Assembly: GCA_000310025.1 (NCBI GenBank)
Contig: FN649003.1
Location: forward strand, 409,433-447,234
Length of the DNA: 37,802 nt
Source of the DNA: Ectocarpus siliculosus
Taxonomy: Eukaryota > Sar > Phaeophyceae > Ectocarpales > Ectocarpaceae
Reading direction: 5' to 3'
The position numbers and the translations under genes were made by a program. A model generated the notes under the pieces. It saw only the letters and a list, made by a program, of their open reading frames with translations. It searched no databases and was not told the DNA's origin. Of the stretch, positions 1-10,714 are shown in pieces (the stretch's first letter is position 1; every line of letters begins with the position of its first letter).

Positions 1-769
1 GCCCCCCCCCCCCCCCGCTGTTCACCCAAAACTTACTTGCGGAACCTCTCAACCTCTCAACCTCTCATAGTTTTTGTGTGAACATGTACAGAGCAGTTTA
101 GTTTACACCCACCTAGTCGGAGTGGACCTATGACCATTGCCTCGTCTGTCCAGGTATGTATGCGTCGGCACTATCTGAGAGCACACACACGCGAGGACCG
201 GCGAAGCTACTGTGGCCCCAACGAAACCCTACCCGTTGATCTCTGTGCAGCATGCGGTCGAAAGCTAGCGCACGGATGAATTTTGCAGTCGCGCGACGAT
301 CAACTTGCCGGAAGGCACAATCTTGACGTTGGGATCTCCAACCCCTCGCGATAAATATGCATACAATTGAATATTTCTGAAACCGCGATCGTTTTGCGTG
401 ATCATGGAGGAAGAATTTCATTTTTTGCTTCGCTCGAATAGCCTATAGACTAACAGCAGTACACTTCGTCGTGTGAGAAATGTCATGGGAGAAACTCAAA
501 ATCACTTGATGTTTCGCTGTCATGTCTTCTACCGACAATGGGAAGCCATTTGTCCACGGTTCACACCAAAAGTGCCGCATTGCAGTCTATGTACTACATC
601 TCGACATAGATCACGAGCGAGCGAATATTGAATATTCGTAAATCGAGGTTCTACGTTCTACATGGTTTGGAAATTTGGAAAATGGAAAATTGGAAGCGAA
701 ACAGCTCCTATTTAAACACCCCTCAGTATTCCCCTGGACCAAAATTAGAAACACCTAGCAACTAACGTG
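1..769. other. Unassigned sequence at window start
   Basis: The window opens with a run of about 14 C, as at a contig edge. I see no recognisable protein, RNA gene or repeat up to the start of the duplicated segment. The short open frames here have no coding character that I can support. Confidence 0.5.
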
Positions 770-1789
770 CTTTTGTGGGCACGATGACATTTGCGCTCGC
801 GCAATGGTTGTACTGGAGTCGCTTTCTTCGGCCCATGAGCAACCGGCGCTGGTGCTCAGGCAGCTTCTTGATGCAATTGTCACGCTTTCCGATAGCGAAG
901 CCAGCGTCAACAAGACTCCAAGCCAGTGTCAACGACAAGGATTCGCTCCTTAGTAACCGTGTCGCTTCTTCTTCTACACTGCTGCCGTACACGTCATTGT
1001 TGAAACCAACGAGTCGCGGCCATGTAAGAGAGGCCCCTACATATCGAACCGCTTTGCGTCACCGCTAGCTGCGTCACTCTTAGAGAGAACCTCATGAAAA
1101 AACAAATTCGAAAATATTAAAGCATCGTGGCCCCGCCACATGCATTTCGAATTCCACCAATTTGGTGTCCTTTTACATGTACAACTTGGGGTGCGTCAGC
1201 ACGACACCACATCACATGAAAAATCGAGATCGCTATATAGGAAATGCGGCGCAGAATACGGCCGACGACAAATTAGATATGGTAAGGTTAGTGCCGCGGC
1301 ACACATGACCAGATCAAACCGCACCCGGAACAAGGGGGGGCAGGAACACTGCCATAGTATATTGCAAGTAGCAAATGGACACGCGAAGGAACAAGACCGC
1401 TTTATAGGAAGCGGAAGCAGCAAAGCACCGGCACCCGCTCCTCTAGTGCGTGCACCAAACACGACCCAGAGGAAGGCTCGACACGCCATATCAAAAGGAC
1501 GGGGAAGGATTTTGACTGCCCTCTTCCAAGAAGCCGAGCCACGGTTGACAGCCCACCCGAAACACACCCCATGTTCTCTCATTCTACACAGGGTTTGAAA
1601 TTAGTCCTTGACTTCTAGCACCCTACGCCCATTCTTCGTCCATACACCGAAGGCTAGTCATGGCTGCTATGCCCCTCCCGCAAACAAAACCGCCTTCAGT
1701 TCCAAGATCATACAACAGGAATAAGCCTCTCTTCCTCCCAGCGTTTCTCCTATCTCGATACGGCGCTCCGCTAGTACATATATATATAG

Positions 1790-2182
1790 TTATTTTGGGC
1801 ATGTTGTCGGCCCCATCGTCTTGTCTCCTGGCCCGTGTTGCCGCTACGCACAGTGTTGTTGAACCCCGGGAGGACTTCTCGGTCTCGCCTCCTCCGCCGC
1901 CAGCCTTAATTCCTCCCCTGTTCGTTTCGGCAACAAGAAGGGGGGGAGAGAGCGTGCGTTGCGGGTGCCTCTGTCGCTGCTGCTGAGGGGCTACACTAAA
2001 GTAAACGAGAAAGTAGACCCACACCACGCCATCAGCAAGGGCGTATCGTGAACATCTATGTGCAGATGTGTTGAACGTCGGCTCAAAAATATTGACTGAG
2101 TGCTCTTGTTTAGTCTTGAACTAGGTGCAAACCCCCCTACGTGCAATGTTTCGGCGACAAATGAACGTAGCCTGGTATCACG

Positions 2183-2225
<43 letters not shown>

Positions 2226-3179
2226 CCTGCTGCCCCTGCTGTCGTGACTTGCCTTGGCCATCCATCCTCTGTATTGCAATGGTAAGCCCACTGACGATTA
2301 CGACCACGAGGCAGACCATGAATCTGACCTCGTTCATTTCCTTCCCGTTCCTCATCATGACTACCAGGGAAACCTGACGATAAAGGAGCGCAGGTGTTTC
2401 ACCAAGAACGCGTCAAGAAAAAAAATCGGTTCGATACCGCACATTTTCACGCTAAGACTTTGCCACATTACTGCCGCATCCTAACCACAAGATAAAGCAG
2501 CGGCGTAGGGTTCATGTGTGCCGCCATAAGCTCTCGCGGAAAAACGGTTGCCCGCGTACAAGACCCTGAAAGTCAGCTTAGTTCGGGCAGGAAAGGCAGT
2601 CGCTACCCCTTAAACTTATCGTTGGATGGACATGAGTTCCGTTGGAAAAAATAAAAAAGAAATACCCATTTCCTGGATCAGTGCATGGCAATCCATTCTT
2701 TTTCTATGGTTGTTTTCAGAAGAGCAGAAGTTACATAAGATCACTGAACGACTACCCCCTCAAGATGCAAGATGGGTCTCGACAGGGGTGTGCTGGAGTC
2801 CTTGCAGTGAAGGGTCAGGCACTCCGGTCGCGACCTAAATCCTAGAGCAGTACCACTTCGCATTCTCTATTTGACGTATGTATGTATGCATACCCCGCTC
2901 CTGGTGGAAAAAACTACCGTGCGGTTACGAGTACAGTTATAGTCGTTGTGCCGCTCATGCATGTTTGGTGGTGGTCATTCCCAACATGATCGCCGCGTGC
3001 CATGTGTGATTTTTTTTTTCTACTGCTGTGTCGCTCCTCCTCCTAACCCGACTCACCAAGGCCGACAATAAAATGCAGATCGGTGCTACACGTACTAATC
3101 CTTCTGCTGCTGCTCCTCGTTCAGTAGCCTGGACCGAAGACAGGGTGGTCTCGGGACGGGCCGCCACTCCAGATGACAT
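1790..3179 (-). pseudogene. Truncated paralogue of the RING-H2 membrane protein gene, RING domain deleted
   Basis: Exon 1 (3179-3057) starts at ATG with MSSGVAARPE, matching MSSRVAARPE of the copy at 24827, and ends at a GTGAGT donor. Exon 2 (2480-2253) follows the same GGTTAG acceptor and ends at the same GC donor (GCAAGT). It keeps the hydrophobic segment and the LLYRQ-SLV block, but its length is a multiple of three where phase 1 is needed, so it is frameshifted. Exon 3 starts at 1917 after the same AACAG acceptor with the same acidic EE-RL-AEEA helix. After about 45 bases it runs straight into sequence matching the last exon of the other copy (TVRSGNTGQ against AVRSGITGQ), but out of frame, and hits a stop. 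The zinc-binding RING is therefore absent. This is a decayed gene duplicate on sequence evidence; any residual expression is unknown. Confidence 0.8.
2185..2223. repeat. (CTG)13 microsatellite in intron 2 of the pseudogene
   Basis: Thirteen uninterrupted CTG units (CAG on the gene's strand), followed by interrupted CCC-CTG units. It lies between the GC donor (2252-2247) and the exon 3 acceptor, so it is predicted to be intronic rather than polyglutamine-coding. The paralogue has a shorter, degenerate version at 23258-23290. Confidence 0.9.
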
Positions 3180-3310
3180 GCTAACAGAGCGTGTTCCCGA
3201 CTATCAGAAGGAAGGCTGTCTGATGACGGAGAGCATGTGAGCGCGGAGGAGTGCATTGATGTAAAAAAGTAGCAGGTCATATTTATTTTCGAAAATTGAG
3301 TCAGCGCGAC

Positions 3311-3633
3311 ACAAGCAAGCGTAGGGAGATGCCAAAAAAACAACGTTGACCGGAAAAGACATGGGGTGTGGCAACTGTCACACACAGCACCGCAGTGCTG
3401 CACGGCTGAAAAAAAACAATTGACGGAGGAACAATAAAATATAGGGGTACACCGCTTTCGATGGGAGGAGGAAGTTGAAAAAAAAGCTGCCTAGTCTTTT
3501 TTCAACTCTTGGTCGAGAAATTTCGTCAATATAACTTTTGGTGCACGCTCCTTATGGGACGAAGAAATTTTTGTGCGTGGGACTGGCGGAATGCGGAGGC
3601 GTAGTCCTTTTTCGTTTTTTTGAAACGGCGAGA
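3311..3633. other. Unassigned flank between duplication and copia element
   Basis: AT-rich stretch with A-runs. I see no gene or repeat boundary here other than the copia target site at its right end. Confidence 0.5.
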
Positions 3634-3638
3634 AGCAG

Positions 3639-3957
3639 TGAAAGGTAAACTACGCGGAGGTGCAGCAAGCCCGTGCTGGGCGTTACTTGGGGCACTCGGT
3701 AGTCGGCCGTGTTAGGCCGAGAGAGAGAGATTGAGGTGGCGTTGGAGTAGGCGTTGGAGAAGGAAACTTGATTGGAGAGAGCCACGGCGGTAGCGGTGGA
3801 GAGAGAGGAAGTGAGCTGCACGCACGCAAGCCTCATCACACCCGCCGCCAAAAGGGTCCCCATGACTGCACCGGTGGTACCCCACAACACACGAAACTCT
3901 CAACACGTATCCCCCTGGGATCCTCACGACCAGATACTGCTGCGAGTATATCTAACA
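3639..3957 (-). repeat. 3' LTR of the copia element (319 bp)
   Basis: On the minus strand it begins TGTTAGATATACTC and ends CCTTTCA, so it has TG...CA ends. It is about 97 per cent identical by eye to the copy at 10326-10645, including a single-base indel. Target duplication AGCAG lies at 3634-3638. Confidence 0.95.
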
Positions 3958-3966
3958 TCCCCCCTG
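3958..3966 (-). promoter_or_regulatory. Polypurine tract of the copia element
   Basis: The minus strand reads CAGGGGGGA directly before the 3' LTR start TGTTAG. This is the expected site and composition for the plus-strand DNA primer. The neighbouring bases are the same in the second LTR element at 26266-26274. Confidence 0.85.
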
Positions 3967-4191
3967 CTCGCAACAGTTTCTCACTGAAAACCTTGCTAAC
4001 ATCTCATATCTCAACCGAAAGACGTATTTTCCAGAACAATATGCCATCAAGACTATACCAAAATATAAGAGAGAAAAACAATTCAAAGAAACGCATATGC
4101 TGCATCGCGCGTAACGAATACCTGGCGCGGAAAATGAAACAAGACCAAAACAAACTCATCAGAAAAACAATGAACACTCAAAAGCATCCGT

Positions 4192-4978
4192 CTACAAACT
4201 CTTCGTAAGGAAGGCGACGGCACGTGGATTACCGAATTTTACTTCCTCTCTACCAGTTCCCGGAGAAAATGGTGCCTTACATATATGTGCTTCGAGTTCA
4301 AGTTCGAGATGAGCTTCTGCGCTAGTTGAATCGCCCCCTGGTTGTCCTCGAAGATTGGGATGCACGGCATGCCAACCTGTGGCAGCATGAAACGCCACCC
4401 CTGCCTCAAAAACAAAACCTCCTTCACTACATCATCAAGCGCGACGTACTCTGCTTCTGTCGTCGAAAGCGTAACGCACTTTTGCGTTCTGGAAAACCAA
4501 GACACGGCGCCTCCTCCACACGCCACGATCCCCCCTGATACCGACCTACGGTCTGCTGCCTTGCTTGCAAAGTCCGCATCAGCGTGCCCCTGCAAGCAGA
4601 ATCCCTCTACCGTACCTCTCTGAAATGAAATACCGAAGTGACCCGTCCTCCTCGCATACCCTAAAATACCTATCGCTGCATCCCAGTGGACCTGCTTCGG
4701 AGATGCGCAATACCTAGCGACTGCCCTCACAGCATTCGCAATGTCTGGTCTAGTCTGAGTCGCCAGCCACATCAATGATCCGACTAGCTCACGAAACGAA
4801 AAGTCTGTCTCCACCTCATCCGCATCAAAATGAGAAAGCTTCACCCCCGAAGACATCGGAACGCTCTCACCCCCGACTGCTCCATACTCTGCAGCTAGCT
4901 CATCCGTGAAAGTCTGCTGAGAAATCGTCAAGCTACCAGTCTCCTTGTTCCTCTCGTAAAAGCACCCAGAATACTATC
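4192..4978 (-). pseudogene. pol: copia RNase H domain and pol C terminus (broken)
   Basis: The frame from 4931 to 4239 carries the copia RNase H signature: D in GHADADFA, E in STTEAEYVAL, D in FEDNQGAIQLA and H in SKHIYVRHHFL. Before it sits the conserved copia segment SLMWLATQTRPDIANAV. A TAG at about 4975 separates it from the YVDD frame upstream, which is otherwise the same frame. At the end a frameshift near 4245 moves the typical closing motif FLTKSL into another frame (ORF ending 4192). RNase H normally removes the RNA template during reverse transcription; this copy cannot be made as part of one polyprotein. Confidence 0.9.
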
Positions 4979-5778
4979 TCAACTCTCCCAGGTTCTTCAC
5001 CGGCACAGACTTGTTGAGGTCAGCGCCAAACTTGTCACATCTCTCCCTCTCTCCCACAGCAAAAAAATCATCCACATAGTACTACCAAGATCAAAACAAC
5101 ACACCCATCCTCAATCAATCGAAACACACAAGCATCGGCCAAACACTGCTCAAATCTCAATGCTAACATCAAACACCTCTTTAGCATTGCATGCCACTGC
5201 CATGATGCCTGCCTCAAGCCATACAGACTCTTGCCTAAGTTTACAATCATTCCAGATAGAGCTCCACATGCCTGCGGTAGGCGCATGTACACGTCTTCAT
5301 CCAAATCCGAACGCACAAAAGCTTGCTCAATATCGAAATGACAAAGGTCGAGGTTCAACTCGCACGCCAAAGCCGCCAACATCCTAACACACGAAACAGA
5401 AACGGTAGGTGCGTACAACTCTCCAAAGTCAATGTACTCTCTCTGCATATCACCTCTCGCTACAAGTCTCGACTTAACCTTAGTGGGCCACCCAAACTCA
5501 TCTGCCTTCCAATCGAATACCCACTTAGCGTTAATCGCATTCTCCAATGATTGCTACTTTGCCGGAGTAGAAGTCCCCGCTTCCAACAACCCGTAAAACT
5601 CCCTTTGCTTGGAGTCGCTCCAGAGGTGTCGGTGCTCCGACGCCATGGCCTCGTTGCAGCTCTTTGGAACACGAAGGTCGCTAGCATTGCGGAAGGTCAG
5701 GGCGTTGCTTCGGCGGGCGCTGGTCTCGCAGCATGGCGTCAATGTCTTCCCGGTTGGCGAAAAGCATGGCAAATGCAA
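4979..5778 (-). pseudogene. pol: copia reverse transcriptase (RVT_2), broken
   Basis: The frame 5547-5068 shows the Ty1/copia polymerase start: KWVFDWKAD, VKSRLVARGD, the first catalytic Asp in HFDIEQAFVRSDL, and KSLYGLRQASWQWH. The second catalytic motif YVDD lies at 5078-5067 but one base out of frame, so the open frame stops within it. Upstream, the frame 5778-5554 holds the block that normally precedes RT (SCNEAMASEHRHLW) and ends in TAG at 5556-5554. Both breaks would prevent an active polymerase. Confidence 0.92.
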
Positions 5779-6583
5779 GTGGAAAGCCAGCTCCTCCAGC
5801 CCCCGGGTCGACCGCTGCGAGTGCTCCCGCCTGCTCTCCTCCCCCCGCTCCCCCCGGCTCTCCAGTCTCCGCTCCCCCCTGCTCCCTGCGCTCCTCGTCC
5901 ACCGCGCTCCGAGTCTCCAACATCGACACCAGAGTGTTCTTGTCTAGCATCGAGATGAGAGCTGTGCTGTGCCTTGTCCCCGATCTTGTGCGGCTCGGCA
6001 GCCGCGGGTCTGCCATACCCTCGGCCTTCTTATCCGGGCGAAGCTGCCGCATGGCGTGAGCCGTAAGCGGGTTCATCGCGGGGTCCGGCAGCGGCGGCGG
6101 CCGGGCTGGATCGGCAGTCGCCGACGGTGATGGCGAAGCGGCAGAGGGCGGAGTTGGAGCGGGAGCTGGAGCGGGCGACGGCGTGGGCGCTGGCGGCGGC
6201 GTGGCGGCGGTCGAAGGCGTTGGAGCGGGCGCGGGAGCTGGAGCGGGCGACGGCGTGGCGGCGGTCGAAGGCGTCGGGGCTGGGCCAAAGTTGATCGAGA
6301 CAACCGGCGGCGTGAACGGGGGGGGCGTCGGCGCAGCGGTGATACCAGCGGAACCCCCCTCGCCGGCTGGCGCCGACGTCACCCACGATGCGTCGTTGGT
6401 GTAGACGACGCGGCCGGTGGACACCTTGAGGACCTTGACGGTGCCGCTCGGGTGTTTGTCCCCGCCGTGCAGGTAGTAGCACAGGGTGGCCTGGTCGTCG
6501 AGCTTGGTACGGCGATCCTCACGCATCAGGCCGGGCTGGAAGAACGGCAGCACGCGGAACGGCCCCTGCTCGCCGGTGAACAT
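5681..6583 (-). pseudogene. pol: copia integrase C-terminal region and proline-rich linker
   Basis: This continues the integrase frame after a single in-frame TGA at 6601-6599. It begins MFTGEQGPFRVLPF and carries the integrase C-terminal pattern around DDQATLCYYLHG. It then becomes a long Ala/Pro repeat (PAPAPAPTPS type), common between integrase and RT in copia elements. The end, FANREDIDAML, is followed by a frameshift near 5700 into the pre-RT block. The FANREDIDAML segment has a match in the second element at 28569-28525. Confidence 0.8.
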
Positions 6584-6598
6584 CTCGTGCGGCGAGCA

Positions 6599-8347
6599 TC
6601 ACCCGGGGTTGGCCTTGGTCGCCGACTGGTTGAGAGCGTCGGCGGCCCACTTCGCCGATTCCATCCAAAGACGGTCGCCGCGCTGGTCGAGGCCGGGGAT
6701 GGAGGCGAAGTCGACGTTGAACACACGGCCAGCGCTGCGGCGGGCGACCATGCCGGCCTTCATGATCCGCCAGATGGCGCTCTCGACGACGCCATTGTAC
6801 TTCGGAGTGCCAGGCGGGGTGAACTCGACGCCGATGCCGTTGTCGTCGCAGAAGCGCCGGAAGTCGCCACGGGTCGACTCGGTGCCGTTGTCGACGCGGA
6901 GACACTCGATGCGCCCAAGGTCGTACCGCCCCACGTCCGCCAGCAGCCTTTTCGTTGCCGCCAGCGCGTCGGAAATCCGCCGGAGACCGGAGACCTTGTT
7001 CCACCGCGAGGCGCTATCGACGGCGACGAACAGGTAGAGGTTGCCGCCCAGGGAAGGCACCAGCGGTCCACACAGGTCCAGGTGAACACGCTCGAGTGGC
7101 TTGGACGCCCGCGCTCCCGGCCCCCGCGGCACCGACGCTCGCCTGCGCTTCGCCTTCATGCAGTCCGTGCACGGTTCCAGCTCGCCTGTGAGAGTGATGC
7201 CCCTCTGCCGAGCAGTTTCTCTCAAAAGCGGTTGACAGGCGTGTGCGAGGGAACGGTGGAAGCGGTTGATGTCCACGGACTGATCGGTTGAACCGAGAGC
7301 AAAGGGAGACGCACCAGGGCCAAGCGCGGCCGCACCCAAGTCAAAATCAGCACCCCCATAAATACCATCCAAAACAGCAGCCACGCGCGCAGCATCAGTC
7401 TCAGGGATAAACACGGGGGAAAGCTCTTGATACGGGGTGTCATCATAGCCATCTATGAGCTGCTCGTCGGTGAGCATACTCGTATCTCCAAGATCCATAT
7501 CCGGAAAAGTACCCACACACACAAACTCGGACGCCGAAGAAGGTTCTACGCCGGCAGAGCCGGCGGGCGGGACGCTCTCACTCGCAGGTACTACACTGGT
7601 GGAACCCGTATGCGTGACGCTATCAGCCGAAGGTACTACGCTGGTGGGACCAGCGGGTGTGAGGCTCTCACTCGAAGGTACTACGCTAGCAGAGCCAGCG
7701 GGAGGAACACGCAACACGGACACCAATGATTTGGCGGAGCCCCCGCTGGGGGAAGAAGAACACGATGCACCATTGGCGGGGGCGGAATCGGGGGCAGTCA
7801 CGAATGCAGGCAAAGCAGAAGAGTCTACTATAGTTGCAGATGGGTCGTAAGGCAATCGCATCGCATAAGCGGCAGACGCTTTCTCCTCTTTAGCAAACAG
7901 CAGTTCATTTTGTAAAGTCGCACCACCCTCGTCTTGAAGGATTTGTTGCTTGAGGGCAACAGCATGCGTGGAGAACAGGTTGAAATTCAGGCTTTCCACT
8001 GCAGATACATCTGTCAGCTTCACACGCATCGTCGTTTGTTCACCATTCCCATCCTCCTGAAAGAAGCCAAGGTTGATGCTACCGATAACGTGCACTTCGA
8101 GCAGTCGACCATCACCTACGACGACATACTTCCTACTCGCGGGGATCTCCTGCAGGTCGCACATATGTAGGCTACTGTTGGTAAAACTGTTGCTTGCACC
8201 TGAGTCAGCTACCCATCTCTTGCTACCAGGCGGCCCCTCACTAGATTCCACACTCAGCAAAGACGAAGCAGACGCAGCAGACTCAACTCCAATCGTCACT
8301 CCTATCCTACCAAAAACATCTTCTGGGTGAGACTTGCCTAGGGGCAA
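6599..8347 (-). pseudogene. pol: copia protease and integrase core
   Basis: 582 open codons. Near residue 46 the retroviral-type aspartic protease site reads WVADSGASNSF. In mid-protein there is the pre-integrase zinc module (H-x4-H ... C-x2-C: HRSLAH and CTDCMKAK). Then comes the integrase core with D in VHLDLCGP, D in RVDNGTES and E in GVVESAIWR, the DDE triad. Between protease and integrase a Ser/Pro-rich insert holds repeats of the type PPAGSASVVPSSES. The frame ends at an in-frame TGA; the next codons continue the same domain. The core itself looks undamaged. Confidence 0.93.
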
Positions 8348-8520
8348 CGATTGTGCCGTGCAGAGGTGGAGGTAGCCCGAAGATGCAGACGCGCCAGGAG
8401 AAGGGGTAGAGGACGAGGAGGAAGCGGTGCTGCTGCTGCTCGCGGGGGGGGGCTGACGTGGCTGCTCGGATCACGAATCTTCGCCGGCGGGAGGGTCGTA
8501 GACGTAGTGGATGCCGCCAT

Positions 8521-10230
8521 CAGATGAACGGCCGTCTTCGTCCCGGAGGAGTAGCTGTAGCTGTCCCCACCGCCGGCGTAGTGGGCGTACCCGGCGTCGT
8601 GGTAGCCGTTGTCCTAGTAGTAGCCGTCGTCGTATTCACCGTAGTCTTCGTAGTAGCCACCATTATCGTGGGCGTAGTACACAACGTACGCCTGCTCTCT
8701 TCCGTGGCCAGGACGCGTATGCCCCGGGCCTCTCCCTGCCCGCTCTCTTTCGGCACGACCGTCGCTATTGTGGCGTCTCGCGGGCCCACGACCCCCCGGA
8801 TGACGCCCCAGACGACCACCAGACTCACGTCCACGAAGAGGTCGCGGGGGGGGTGAGGCTTGGCTCCAGCCACCGCCACCATGACCGGTGTGGTGCTGCT
8901 GCTCTATCCTCACCCATCGCCCGCCACCGCGGCCGGGCCCCGGCGGCGGTCTACCCCCTCGCTGGCTACCGCCGCTACCGCGGCTGCCGCCGCCCGAGCG
9001 GCGTTCCTCGGCGCCCTCTCTCGAACGCGCGCGCCGCAGTTGCTGCTGGAAACGACACTGCTCGTTGGTGTGAAGCTCGGACTGGTGGTAGCCACAAAAT
9101 CCGTCGGGGTCATCGTTGAACACGTCACCCTTTGTCTTCTCTCCGTCACGATCTGGACCGCCAGCTGCTGCGTGGCCGCCGTCTTGATCCCCGGACGCCC
9201 CCCCACTGCCCCCGCCGCGCCGGCCCATGCCGGACGCGGCGAGAGCGAGCTCCACCTCGCGCCTCTCCCCCTTGCTCCTCTCGCACTCCATCTCCACGTG
9301 GGCGTCCCTCACCACAGTCTCAAGGGTACGCAGCGTCAGGACATCATGGGCGAGCAGTATTCCTGCGCGACATACAACGAAGAGGGAAGGCCACGAGCAA
9401 TGTCCTTGTTGGCATCCGTTTCATCCTTAATCTTACCTACAGATGCTAGACGCAGGCGAAGGGCTTCTGCCCGGGCAATATAGTCCTGTGGACCCTCCGA
9501 CTCTTTCATCTCCAACTCCTTCCAGTCCTGCTCCAACCTAGACGTTTCTGACTGCTTCTTCTCTTGATAGAACTCGGTCACTTTTTTCCAGCCTTTTTGT
9601 GGACTCTCACACGCCAGAATTAAACTCTGAACCGGGGGGTACAAGACCTTGCTGATGAGAATATTTCATAGTTTGAAAGACTTGTCTACCACATTATTGC
9701 AAAAAAAATCTCCGAAGCCCTGCTACATTCAGACCCCTCTTTCCAACCTTGACCTCGACCTACAGTTCCAACGCATCATGCACACCCTCCTCCTGAAAAT
9801 ATGAGATCTCCCTACCACAATAAATATCAAACATAATATACAAGTCCTGCTCCTGCTTCTCGCTACCAAGCCAAGGGTCTATTTCTGAGCCAGGATTGAC
9901 ACGTAACGTGCCTGAGCGGGCAGAGCCCTGTTGTTGAGCGATGGCCTCAGCTGTCGCCTCAGCCGTTTGCGCTACGATGTGTGCGACGCTGCTGGGGTCG
10001 TTGAATGTGGCTAGTGTACCCTGGCTGGAGGGTGATGGCTGGTTGCCGGTAGGTGGGACTGGGTTGCCGGCTGGAGGGGCTGGGTTGCCGGCTGGTGGTT
10101 GGGCAATGGTGACTTCACCCTCGTTGATCCTGTTGGCTTCGAGTTCGGCTTGCACTCGTTGCTGGACGATCTCCTCCACTTTTTGTTGTAGCTCTTCCCA
10201 GCTGAGGGCGGAGAGGTCGATGTCCTCCAT
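8521..10230 (-). pseudogene. gag: copia gag, in at least three frames
   Basis: Starts at ATG 10230 (MEDIDLSALSWEELQQKV), about 95 bases inside the 5' LTR. The frame 10230-9760 ends DALEL-stop. The frame 9644-9336 carries the copia-type gag core (ESPQKGWKKVTEFYQ, DYIARAEALRLRLASVG, DIARGLPSS). The frame 9315-8614 holds a zinc knuckle of the form C-x2-H-x4-H-x4-C (CGYHQSELHTNEQC) and a Gly/Arg-rich nucleic-acid-binding tail. Tyr/Gly/Asp repeats follow past the TAG at 8616. The frame breaks argue for decay, as they fall inside conserved segments. Confidence 0.85.
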
Positions 10231-10325
10231 GATGTCTGGTGTTGTGGGAGTCTACCGATTGCGCGTGACTGCACAACCCCCGAAAGGCTACGCCCGCGCA
10301 CAAATACCGTGATATCGCAGTAGTG

Positions 10326-10645
10326 TGAAAGGTAAACTACGCGGAGGTGCAGCAAGCCCGTGCTGGGCGTTACTTGGAGCACTCGGTAGTCGGCCGTGTT
10401 AGGTCGAGAGAGAGAGATTGAGGTGGCGTTGGAGTAGGCGTTGGAGAAGGAAACTTGATTGGAGAGAGCCACGGCGGTAGCGGTGGAGAGAGAGGAAGTG
10501 AGCTGCACGCATGCAAGCCTCATCACACCCACCACGCCAAAGGGTCCCCGTGACTGCACCGGTGGTACCCCACATCACACGAAACTCTCAACACGTATCC
10601 TCCTGGGATCCTCACGACCAGATACTGCTGCGAGTATATCTAACA
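10326..10645 (-). repeat. 5' LTR of the copia element (320 bp)
   Basis: Direct repeat of 3639-3957. The minus strand begins TGTTAGATATACTC. Downstream, the primer site region reads CACTACTGCGATATCACGG and does not start with the TGG expected for priming from a tRNA 3' end. Target duplication AGCAG lies at 10646-10650. Confidence 0.95.
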
Positions 10646-10714
10646 AGCAGGCACACCCCTTCATAACACACCGGGAAGAAACCGGCCAAGAGCGTGCGGG
10701 AGAGGGTACTTGCA

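Larger units (their letters stand above)
770..3310. repeat. Segmental duplication, copy A (short, decayed)
   Basis: This stretch matches 18290-24950 in the same orientation and order. Matching blocks include 830-1060 with 18340-18580, 1196-1330 with 18750-18890, 1560-1870 with 19690-20010, 1870-2060 with 22965-23155, 2090-2750 with 23195-23785, and 2750-3300 with 24290-24945. Copy A lacks about 2.95 kb of copy B between its positions 1869 and 1870, and lacks a further ~0.5 kb at about 2745. The copies are clearly diverged, with many substitutions and small indels. The segment carries a RING-H2 gene, intact in B and broken here. Confidence 0.85.
3639..10645 (-). mobile_element. Ty1/copia LTR retrotransposon, full-length but inactivated
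   Basis: Two direct ~320-bp repeats bound the element and are flanked by the same 5 bases, AGCAG (3634-3638 and 10646-10650), a typical integrase footprint. Read on the minus strand the order is 5' LTR, gag, protease, integrase, reverse transcriptase, RNase H, polypurine tract, 3' LTR. Integrase before reverse transcriptase is the Ty1/copia order. Stops or frameshifts lie in gag (after 9760, near 9330, near 8400), at the end of integrase (TGA 6601-6599), in the linker (~5700), before RT (TAG 5556-5554), just ahead of the YVDD motif (~5079), before RNase H (TAG ~4975) and near the C terminus (~4245). LTR differences number about nine in 320, so the insertion is not recent. Confidence 0.95.

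Noticed and set aside
2137-2358. Polyglutamine protein on the minus strand
   Set aside because: Comparison with the paralogue and exon phases put the CAG run in a GC-AG intron, so the Gln run is probably not translated.
5681-6583. Ala/Pro-rich structural protein
   Set aside because: Position, strand and flanking motifs show it is the integrase-RT linker of the copia pol.
8458-9483. Plus-strand genes opposite gag
   Set aside because: They are shadows of the GC-rich gag frames; the minus strand has the zinc knuckle and gag core.
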